From Candidatus Uhrbacteria bacterium (GTDB taxonomy: Bacteria > Patescibacteriota > Patescibacteriia > UBA9934 > GWF2-40-263), in contig JACQSK010000015.1 of assembly GCA_016205975.1 (NCBI GenBank), positions 74,624-113,504 on the forward strand: DNA of 38,881 nucleotides, written 5' to 3'. The notes under the pieces were generated by a model. The model had not been told where the DNA came from, searched no databases, and saw only the letters and a list, made by a program, of their open reading frames with translations. Position 1 is the stretch's first letter. The number at the start of each line of letters is the position of its first letter. The position numbers and the translations under genes were made by a program. Of the stretch, positions 20,532 to 31,300 are shown one piece after another.

Positions 20532-22346
20532 ATGACAGAGAAGAGCACACAGAGACTCGCTTCCGGTTTCGTGCACGCGGTTGTGTTTGCCGTGGTGGCG
20601 TTTTCTGTTTTGGCGCTCTGGGCGGTCGCGCTGCCGGCCTTGGCGCAAACGAGCGCGCTGGAAACCGTTGGGTCTGTTTCAGGGTTGCCCACGGACAACA
20701 TCGCCATCATCATCGCCAGAATCATCCGGCAGTTTTTGATGGTCATCGGCATTCTGTTCACTGTGCTCATCGTGTACGCGGGGTTTTTGTACCTGACGGC
20801 GCGCGGAGAACCGGACCCCGTCAAAAAAGCAAAAAAGATTTTCCAGCAGTCCATCATCGGCCTCGTGATTATTTTTTCCGCCTACGGAATCGCCACGTTC
20901 ATCCTGGACCGTCTGCTCGATGCGGCGTTCTCGGGCTCGACCTCGGCGACGGCCGATGCGTACTCTGAACCGCTCTCCGGCTCCTTGGGCGGAGGCATTT
21001 TGGACGACCATTATCCCGAGCGCAACGCCACGGACATCCCGCGCAACACGCGTATCTTCGTTTCGTTCAAGGAAGCCATGAATCCCGCGAGCCTGATCGA
21101 AGGCTACGTGGACGACACGACCTCGACGGACCTCGACATCCAATCCGTCCTCATCTATCCCACGGCGGAGGGATCCGGTTCCGCACTCGCCCAAGACGAG
21201 GTCGTCGTGACGTACGACGATGCGTTTGAGATTTTCGTTTTCGATCCGGTCGAGTATTTGGGCTCGGCTGAGGAGGACACCAACTACACCGTGGTCCTCA
21301 CGACCGATATCGAAAAAGCCGACGGCAGCGCGGCCTTCTCCGGATCGTATGCGGACGGCTATGCCTGGACGTTTGAAGTGTCCACCGAGATCGACCTCAC
21401 ACCGCCAACCGTGACCTCCGTGGTGCCGATCCAGGATGCGGATGAGCCGCGCAATGTCACGATCGAAGTCAACTTCAGCGAGGCCATGGATCCGGTCGCG
21501 GGAACAGGCGCGTACGATGCAGTGCTGGGAGAGCTGTTTACGAATCTGTCCGCCTTCGATGAAGCGGGCGCCAACATCGAGGGGACATGGGAGATCGGGA
21601 ACGCCTATCGCACGATCGACTTCACGACCACGGACGCCTGCAGCGAGGATCCCTGCGGCGACACCATCTACTGTCTGCCTGGCAATGAGACGATCTCCGT
21701 GACCGCCAAGGCCGCCACGCTTAATGAAGACGAAGTCCCCCAGGGCGAACCTACGGGCGTTACCTTCGACGGTCTTGTGGACGCGGCCAGCAATTCGTTG
21801 GACGGTGACGGCGATGGCGATGCGTGCGGGTCGAGTTCGGACACGGTTGATTGCGCGGACGGCGATGAGGACGACGATTACGACTGGAGCTTCACGACCA
21901 CTGACGAGATCGAAGATACCGTTCCGCAGGTTGAGAGCGTGAACCCTGGCCTGGGGGAGGACGAGATCAGCCAGACCAACGACCTCACGGTTACATTCAA
22001 CACCTATCTCAAATCTTCCACCGTGGACTCGAGCAGCGTCTCGTTGTGGCCTGACCCGTGGTACGAGATGTGGTTTGCCGTGCGCAAGAGCAGCACCGGG
22101 GGCGCCACGCAGGTGGCGATCGAGCACCCGACGTTTGTGAGCACAGCGGACGGCGGTTGGGACTACTGGCCGGTTCTCACCCAAGACGTGAAGAGCACCT
22201 ACCAGATCTGCATGTACCCGGCGATCGGGCCGGACTCCTGCACCGAGTCCCGCTCCTCTCTCTATCCTTATTGTTGCGAAGGAACACCTTCCGCGAGCGC
22301 GTGCACGACGGACTCGGGAGAAGCCTTGCCGGATAATTCGGACTGA
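20532..22346 (+). CDS. Pilin-like membrane hairpin fused to Ig-like (Big_5) extracellular domains
   Basis: A 604-aa protein. Signal peptide 1-39 ends in ALAQ. A T4SS-pilin-like (VirB2/TrbC-type) segment follows: N-I-A-I-I-I-A-R-I-I-R near 56-66, helix 1 about 66-90 with YAGFLYLTA, a basic loop DPVKKAKKIF, and helix 2 about 106-127. After a Ser/Gly linker come about three Big_5/SbsA-type Ig-like domains (roughly 158-290, 295-435, 465-590), seen from 'FSEAMDP' and 'VSFKEAMNP' strands and 'W-T/S-F' ends. One loop is a Ca-binding-like D-G-D-G-D-G-D run. There is no LPxTG or C-terminal anchor, so the hairpin must hold it. Five nt separate it from the giant gene. Confidence 0.82.
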   Translation: MTEKSTQRLASGFVHAVVFAVVAFSVLALWAVALPALAQTSALETVGSVSGLPTDNIAIIIARIIRQFLMVIGILFTVLIVYAGFLYLTARGEPDPVKKAKKIFQQSIIGLVIIFSAYGIATFILDRLLDAAFSGSTSATADAYSEPLSGSLGGGILDDHYPERNATDIPRNTRIFVSFKEAMNPASLIEGYVDDTTSTDLDIQSVLIYPTAEGSGSALAQDEVVVTYDDAFEIFVFDPVEYLGSAEEDTNYTVVLTTDIEKADGSAAFSGSYADGYAWTFEVSTEIDLTPPTVTSVVPIQDADEPRNVTIEVNFSEAMDPVAGTGAYDAVLGELFTNLSAFDEAGANIEGTWEIGNAYRTIDFTTTDACSEDPCGDTIYCLPGNETISVTAKAATLNEDEVPQGEPTGVTFDGLVDAASNSLDGDGDGDACGSSSDTVDCADGDEDDDYDWSFTTTDEIEDTVPQVESVNPGLGEDEISQTNDLTVTFNTYLKSSTVDSSSVSLWPDPWYEMWFAVRKSSTGGATQVAIEHPTFVSTADGGWDYWPVLTQDVKSTYQICMYPAIGPDSCTESRSSLYPYCCEGTPSASACTTDSGEALPDNSD

Positions 22347-22351
22347 GCCCC

Positions 22352-25300
22352 ATGAACCTTCCACATCGATCACGCTTCTTGGGCTCCCTCTTGGCACTCC
22401 TCATCAGTGTCGGTCTGTTTGTCGCTGTTCCGGTTCTGGCCCAGGACGTGGACCTGGAAAGTTTTGCCGAGCAAGCCGGGTTTTCGACTACGGCCGACAT
22501 CACGGTCATCATCGCACGGCTCGTGAGGACGGCGATCTCGTTTGTGGGCGTCGTGGCCGTGGTCTTCGTCGTCTATGGCGGCTTCATGTACATGACCGCC
22601 GGTGGCAATGCCGAGCGCGCGAAGAGCGCGAAGAAGATTTTAGTGAACGCGTTCATTGGAATCGTCCTCGTGTTCTCGTCTTTTGCGATCGTACAGTTTA
22701 TTTTAAACGCGCTTACCGAGGCTACGGGCGCCAGCGTGACGAGCGAGGACGGATCCGGAAGCTCGTTTAGCGGCGAGGGTTCGTCCTCGTCGTTCTATCT
22801 GCGCTCCGTGAATACAGACTGTGCGTCCGCCCTGCAAAACCTCGAACTGCAATTTGTCTTCTCCAAAAAAATAGACGAGGACACGGTCGCCGAGGGCATC
22901 ACGATTACGAAAGCTGGCGCGAGCTCGGCTGTGGAGGGCACCTTTGAGGTGTCGGGCAAGACCGTCACCTTCACGCCCGCCCAAGCCTGCAACGCTCCTT
23001 ACGAATCCTCCGCGTGTTTTGATGCGACAACCGACTACGCGATCGAGCTCGACTCCACCGTCCTGGAATCTTCCACCGGCTCCTCGCTCACCTGCAGCAC
23101 GTCCTATCCGTGTTCGTTTGATTTCACCACGGGCACAGGCGTAGACCTCGCGGGCCCGAGCGTCTCTATGGACGCGCCCGAGGACGGCGAGAGTTTGTAC
23201 GCCGGTTCCATCGAGCTTTTGAGCGCCGCCACCACGGACGACACGGGCGTCTCGACCGTTGACTTTTACGTGATCGATGACGACGAGGCGATTTACTCCT
23301 CGGGCGTGGACCTTTCGACCTTGGGCGAGCTCACGGGCGGCAACGCGGAAAACGTCTTCACTACGGACACGAACGAGGAGTGGAACACGAGCGGCTATAC
23401 CACCAACGAGACGTACTCGGTCTGGGCCACGGGGTCTGATTGCGCGGGCAACGACGACACGGCGAGCGCGGTGGACATCATGCTGCGCGCAAGCAGTTGT
23501 AACAACGAAGTGCAAGACGAAGACCTGGGCGAGGAGGACGTGGACTGCGGCGGCGATGACACGAGCGCGTATTACTGCGGCGCGTGCACCGGGGACGCGT
23601 GTACGGAAAACGCGGACTGCGGGAGCGGCCAGTGCGTGGAGGGAGTGTGCGTGGAGACGCCCAAGATCGAGTCAGTCACCGCCGGCGACGGCGCCGTGGG
23701 CAACCTCATCACCATAGCCGGGGAAGGCTTCGGCGACTCCGCAGGAACCGTGACGTTTTTGGGAACCGAGTCGGACGACGAGGTGACGGCCTCTGCCTAC
23801 GCGTGCAACAGTGAGACGCAATGGTCAGACGGGGAGATCGTCGTGCAGGTGCCAAGCGGGGCCGTGGACGGACCCATCGCAGTTACGACCGCGGACGCGA
23901 CTCAAGACCCGGACCGAACCGACGACGACTACGGTCCGTCCATTGCGGACTTCGATGTGAACCTGATCGAGCGCCCGGGGTTGTGTTCGCTTGATCCGGA
24001 TTCCGGCGCGAGCGCAACCTCCGTGGACGTCTACGGAAATAATTTCGGCGACGCGCAGGGGACCGCCGCCTTCTATTTCACGAACACGGAAGCTTCATCG
24101 TATGTCTCCTGGGAGTCCGACGCGCTCACCGTGGGCGTGCCCAACGTGAATGCCGGCGCCTATCGCGCGCAAGTCTTCACCGGCGACTATGTCTGCGTGG
24201 ACACGCTCTTGAACGCGACCGGCTCTACCTGTTCGAGCGACGACGATTGCGATGCAGACGCGGGGGAGAGCTGCGCACAGAGCTGGTGCTCGCAGACGCT
24301 TGGGTATTGTGAATTCGACGACGACTGCGGCGAGGACGGCGGTGAGTGCGCGTCCATCCGCGTGGGCGGCAACAAGCTGGCGTTCACGGTCGATGAGACG
24401 TCCTCGGAAACCACGCCGGTCATTTCCTCCATCGATTCCGGCTGGAGCGCGTGCTCGGGAGGTAGCGATGAGGGCGAGCGATGCAGCGAGGACAGCGACT
24501 GCGACAGCGGCGCGTGCGAGGATCAGGCCACCTGGGCGCCCAGCGGCCAGTACATCACCATTTACGGAACCAACTTTGGAACGTCCACGGGCTCCGTTTT
24601 TATAGAAAACGAATCGTTGGGATACACCGCTCTGGGTGACTCCGACTTTCCCGATGCCTGCGGGGAAGATTTTTGGCATGATACGCAGATCACCATCAAA
24701 GTCCCCGAGACGTATCAGAACGACGTGGACATAGAAACGGGCACGCACGCGCTCTCCATTGAACGCGCCGACGGCGGCGAGTCTGACGCGACGGACATGG
24801 TCATCTTGGACGACACGCCTGGCCCAGCCATCTGCGACCTGGATCCAAGCGCCGGACCGGTAGGGACCGAGGTGACGGTCTACGGCGAAAACTTCGGCAG
24901 CGCCGAGGGCGAGGTGGAGTTTTATTCGGAGCTTTCGTCCTCCTACACGCTGTGGGAAAACGATCAGGTCAGCGCGGCCGTTGTGCCGGAGGGCGCCGCC
25001 ACGGGCCCCGTGTACGTCATCGAATCCGTGAACGGGTACCCGTCCAACTCGGCTAATTTTGAAGTGGGAGACTGCAACGAGGATTCGAGCCTGTGCGAGG
25101 AAGGCGAATCCTGTTGCTCGGACGGCTCCTGTTCCACTTCCTGCGAAGAGGACGAAGACGTCGAGGCCCACTACGCCTTCAAGGTCTCAACGGGCATCAC
25201 GCCCAACACGCCCGAGGTCGTCGTGGAATGCGATGATAGCATTGCCTCGCCGTCTCCTTGGGAAGGCTGGAGTGAACCGGAAACCGTCTGTGTGAATGCA

Positions 25301-28300
25301 ACCGTGCACGTTGATTTTGACATGGACATGGACGTGAGCACGCTGACGGCCGCGAACATCACGGTAGAAAAATGTACGGCCGAGGATGAAGATGGCGCGT
25401 GTGAAACTTGGGAGGCGGTGAGCGCCTCCGACATCGAGACCAGTACGACCGGGTTCACCTGGACGCCGGTTTCGGATTTTGATGCGGACACGCGCCACCG
25501 TGTGACCTTGAACGGGAGCGGTGAGGAGGGAGCGATCCAAGCGGACGAAAGCGCGGGCGGCGGGTTCCTCGACGGTGACGAGGCCTGGGAGTTTACCACC
25601 AGCAGCAGCACGGACGCCTGCGAGGTAGGCGGCGCCAACGTGAGCCCGCTCACCGAATCGGTGGCAGAGACAGGGGACGTGAGCTATCTGGCCACGCTCA
25701 CCGCCGCGGACGACCAGTGCGTGACACTCTCCTGCAGCGGCTACACGGTTGATTGGGCGTCGGATTTCGACGGCGCGGTTATTGACACGTCGCGCCCCGG
25801 CGAAGGGATTTGTACCAACACCGTGGACGCGCAGAGCGAGACGGACGCTGGCGACCCAGCGATCATCACCGCCACGGTGACCGATGCCCAGGGCGATCCA
25901 TCGGGCGAGGGCGAGCTCACCATCAACTTTACCGATCCTGAGGTCGACGACTATTTTCCCGACTGCGCCTCAGCCTGCGTGAACGCCAAGCCGTGGGCCG
26001 AGTTTAACACCGACATGAGGGAGAGCACGCTCACGACTGCCTCGGTGACGCTCTGGGCCTGTGAGGATTCTTTGTGCGCGGCCTCCGAGCTCACGGAGGT
26101 TAGCTTCGTTTCCTCCATCGACTACGATGACTCCACGCAACGTGCAGAAATTGTTTTCACATCGGGCTCCACCATGAACGAGAGCGCCTGGTACAGAGTC
26201 GTCTTGGATGGCGACGCGATCACGGCTGCCAACGGCAACGTGCTTTCCGAGTCAGGCTCTAACTATGGATCTGATGCCAACCGGTATTTTGAAGATGACT
26301 TCTCGTGGGTGTTCAAGACAAAAGATTCCGACGTGAGCTGCGGCGTGGATTCGGTCGTGGTTTCGCCGCCCACGACCACGCTCACCGCCGTGGGCGACCG
26401 CGCCGAGTTTGACGCGACCGCGTACGGCGAGCCGGACGAGTGTTCCACTCAAGGCGAGGCCTTGCAGTCAGACTCGTTCACCTGGAGCGCGTGGGGGGCA
26501 GAGGACACGCCCAACGCCTTGGGTGACTCGACCGGTTCCTCCAGCGACCAAGATGACATCGTGGCGTACATGATTTTGGACGGCGAGATTGCGATGACCA
26601 ACGACCTGCCAGCGTACTGCTCGGGGTCCTGTTTGAACGTGGGTGCGAGCGTGACCACCAGTGACGGCGTGTGCGGCAACGGCAGCGAGGAGACGTATGA
26701 GGAGTGCGACGACGGCAATACAGATGACGGCGACGGCTGTTCCAGCTCCTGTTTGAACGAAGGCACGAGCGCGTGCACGGCAACGGTTGTGAACGGCTGC
26801 TGCGGGGATGGCAGCCGCGACTGGACGTCCAGCGCGGGCGGAGAAGATTGCGATGACGGCAACGCGACCTCGGGCGACGGCTGTTCTACCTCCTGCTTAA
26901 ACGAAGGCGCGCGCGCCGTGGGTGCGACCTGCGGGGACGCCACACGCGACTGGGTCACGGAAACCGGCGGCGAGGACTGCGATGACGACAACGGGGTGAG
27001 CGGCGACGGCTGTTCCAGCAACTGTTTGAAAGAAGGCTCTCAGGCGGCTGACGACGTCTATGCCATCTGCGGCAACGGCAAGGCGTGTACGGTTGATGCG
27101 AACTGCGGCGAGGACGAAACATGCAGCGATCTTGGGTCTTGCGTGGAGCCGGGAGAAGACTGCGATGACGGCAACGCGACCTCGGGCGACGGCTGTTCCT
27201 CTGCCTGTTTGAACGAAGGCACGAGCGTCTGCGCCACATCCACCGCAAGCGACTGCTGCGGAAACGGCACGCTGGAGACCGGCGAGGACTGCGACGGAGG
27301 TCCAGCAGGCGAGGACGGCTGTTCCTCCACCTGTTTGTTTGAAGGTTCCTCGTACGCCTACGCGACGCCGTCTTTCTGCGGCGACGGCGACACAGGAGAC
27401 GGCGAGGAGTGCGAGGCTTCTTCCTCATCCACCTTGACCGTTGGTGATTATTCCGTAGGCCAGATCGCCACGGGCGCGCCGACGGAAGTGGACGCGACAA
27501 GCGGTTATGCGATTTCCCGCGTGAGTGCAAGCGTGGAAGGGGAGAGCGACACGGCCACGCTCCAGCTTGAGTGCTCCTGTACGACCGATGCCTCCTGCGG
27601 GGAGGTCGCGACGCTGGGGTGCGGAGAGAGCAACTGCTGTTTTACGCGTCCCGGGGTGAGCGAGGCCTACCCGGCCGACAACACCGCGAGTCCTGGCGAC
27701 GGCTATTGTCGCAACAGCGCGATCTACGCGGTCTTCACGGGACTCATGGACGAGGCAACGTTTGACGGCAACCTGTATCTGGATTTGGAATCTATCGATG
27801 GGGTCACCGTGGGCGACGCAGACGCCTGTCCCGAGGGCTATACGACGAGCTCGACCACCGTGCGAGCCTCTTCACCGCTTGCTCGCGCATGGCAATGGCT
27901 GAAAGGCGCGGTGCTTGGCGTGTTCGGCCTGGATGCGAGCGCCTCCACGACCTTTGATTGTTTCCTGCCCGTGAGCTATGAGACGGTGACCGATGAGAGT
28001 GGAACCAGCGACACCGTGTACCTGCGCTACAGCTCCTTGCTTGAGGAGGACGGCATCTATCGTCTGGTGGTCGTCGGGGACGACACCTCGACGGACACGA
28101 CCTTTGACGGCGTCTTGAGTCAGGACGCAGCTGCGCTGTGCCTTGGCACGGATTGTTCTTCGGACACCTACGCGCAGTCGTTCTACGTGGGCTCGGAAGT
28201 CTGCGACCTGGATTCTGTGAGCGTGGAAGATGAGGGCGACGTGAACGCGGCTGAGTTTGAGTCTGCAAGCGAGGAGTACTTCAGCGCCACGGATGAGGAA

Positions 28301-31300
28301 CATTCCTTCGCGGCCACGCCCTTGACGCAACGCAGCGCGACGGCCGAGGAGATCTCGCCCATCGCCGGCGTGTACGAATGGAGCTGGTCCTGGACGTCTT
28401 CCGTGGACGATGAGAGCGAAGACGACATCGTTGGAATCTCAAGCGGCGACGCAGCCGATGACACGCAAACGCTCTACACGGCCGCAGGCAACGACGGCGA
28501 GGAAACCGTGATCGCGACCGCGACCGTCACGGTGGACGAGTGGAGCACGACTTCCACCGTGGGAGATACAACCACCGGCACGCTCGCGGTCGCCGCCTTG
28601 GTGTGCGAGAACCCCTGGCCGGCGCTCGACTCGAGCCTGGGCTTCCCGTACGTGGAAGACGTCACGCCGAGTTACTTTTCGTTTTTCTATTGCCGCGACG
28701 CAGGCGAAGATGGCACCGATGATGATCTGCCCGCCTTGGAGGATCCCATCGACGTGACCTCGCTTGCCTCCTCGGACATCATTCAAGAATTGATTTTCCA
28801 GGTGGAAGATACCTCTGACGCGATCGGCGTGCGCGTCATTCCCAACGAAGACTACCTCTCGCCCGGCGCTTGGGTGGAGGCGGCCGAGTTCACCGGCACG
28901 TTTGGGGAGACCGAGCTGGACGGCTATGCGGCCGTGGAGAGCGGCACAACTCTGTACGCCGCTGCGGCCAACCAGAGCGGCACGACCATCTATCCCAACA
29001 TCTATGTCGTCTCCTATAACGACAATGCCGGCGAGGATGCGAAAGATATTTTTTCCGAGATTTTGGAAAATTGGAAGTTTAACGCCAACGACGACGACGT
29101 CACGGACGTAAACTTTTGCTCCGATGGGACAGACTATGTGACCACCGATGACGGCGAGTACCTCTCATGCGACTGGGACGGCGATTGCGCGGAGACATGC
29201 GAGGACAGCGTGTGCTCGCTCACCGGTGAGGCCTGTTCGACGGATGCGGACTGCGAGCTTGCCTCCGGCGCGGGCGTGTGCGACGCAGAGAAAGCAAAAC
29301 TGACGCGCGACATGCGCCGCCTCACGGATCTGACCGACCTGACCGCGACGCTTCAGAGCTACGGCGAACAGAACGCCCACTGCGCGGTTACCACCGACCA
29401 GTCCTGCGATTCAGACGCCGAGTGCCCGGGAACCGAGGACTGTCTGCTTGGCTTCCCAGACGTGCAGTCCGGCACGTTCGTCCCCGCGCTCACCAACAGC
29501 GCCTGGGGCTCCTGGAACTCGGCATTCGCCAACGCGCTCGCCACCACGCCGCCAACGGATCCCACGAACGCCTTTTATGCGTGCGACGAGGACGGCTATG
29601 ACGCAGCCTCCTGCTGGAACGGCGAGGCTGGGACATTCATCTGTCCGGACAACTCGCACGTGTACGGCTACCAGAGCTCGGGCGGCATCGCCTATACGCT
29701 CTACGCGCAAATGGAAACGTCGGCAAACGCCGCTTGGCCTTACGATATAGATGCCGACTCGACAGACGAGGTTACCTTGGTTGTCGAGTATCCGTCGGGC
29801 GCGGCACCTTCCTCCACGCTCCAAGACGGCTTTACCGCCACGGCGCAGTTCTGCGACGGAGGCACATGGGGAGATTCGGAGATCTGCGGAGACGGCACGC
29901 AAGGTGTGAGCGAGGCGTGTGAGATCGGGGACACGAAAGCGAGTCCGTGCACGGACTCCTCCGGCGAGGCCGGCTGGATTTCTTCCGCGTGCGTGAGCGA
30001 CTGCTCCGACTATCAGACACAGACGCAAGCCGAGACCGCGGGCGCCGAGTGCGTGCCCTACGAGTGCGGCAACGGCGTGGTGGACTCAGGCGAGACGTGC
30101 GACGACGGAAGCTTGAACGGCACCTATGGCTATTGCGGCGACGATTGCACCGGCTATGACTTCTATTGCGGCGATGGCTATTTGGCGGGCACGGAGCAGT
30201 GCGACTGCGGCATCACCGGACTCTACGACTACACGGATGCCACCGCCGATGACACAGGTTCCTATGCGTATCTCTCAACCTGCGATGTTTCCAATGGCCA
30301 GTACTCGAGCGCCATCGGCGTGAGTTGCGCGTATAACTGCACGCAGCCAGGACTTGCCTGCGGCGACGGGGTCGTGAACGGTGCGGAGGCCTGCGACGGC
30401 GACTACGAAGAATGGGAAGGCGCGTTGTGTTCCGACGGCGTGACCGAATGCACCAGCGACTCTGATTGCGATGCGGGCGCGTGCGGGGACGGCGGGGCCG
30501 TGAGCGGGACCGGCGACGTGTGCACGGATTGGGAGGATGCAGGGGAAACATGCACGCAGAACAGCCAGTGCGATTCAGGATCCTGCGACGGGGGCGTGTG
30601 CGGGAGCGCCTCGGACGCCGGTGATGTGTGCATGGCTGACAGCGATTGCGAATCCGAGTCCTGCCCAGACTTCAACTACAGCCTCTACCGCTACCGAACG
30701 TGCGAGAGCGACTGCACCTGGCCATCGACATGGACCGGGCCCGTGGGCGGCGAGCAGATTTGCGGCAACGGAACCGTAGAGGGAGCCGAGGCCTGCGACG
30801 ACGGAAACTCATCCAACAACGACGCGTGTCTGAACACCTGCACGGAGAATGTCTGCGGAGACGATTACGTCGAGTCGGGCGTGGAGTCCTGCGACGACGG
30901 CGACGACAACGGCGAGGTGTGCGAGGCCGGCTATGAGGATACGTGCAATTACTGCAACGCGCAGTGCCAGTACAAGACGCGCTCCGGCGGCTACTGCGGA
31001 GACGAGGTCGTGAACGGCGATGAGGTCTGCGACGGGACGTACTCGACGGCCTTCATATGGTTTGATAGCGCCACGGGGGACACGCAGGGGAGCTGTGAGA
31101 CCTACGAGGATGATGAGGAAGTCGAGTCAGGCGGGGAAACGTACAGTTATACCTGCCGCTGGCTGGGCGTCTGTAACGGCGGGGCCGAACAGGGCGACGT
31201 CTGCACGCTTGATTACTCGACCTACGCCTCTTCCGGTTCCGTGGAACAGCTCGCCGCGTCGCGCGCGGGTAACGTGAACACCTGCAGAGGCGACGTCAAT

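Noticed and set aside
20679-22397. 572-aa open frame on the minus strand opposite the 604-aa pilin-like gene
   Set aside because: It is a GC-rich mirror of a long plus-strand gene: Arg/His/Val-rich, no motif or start site, while the plus strand has a signal peptide, membrane helices and Ig-like domains.
26700-27345. Repeats as a CRISPR array
   Set aside because: Repeats are in frame, Cys-coding and diverged, with no unique spacers of constant length and no cas gene.
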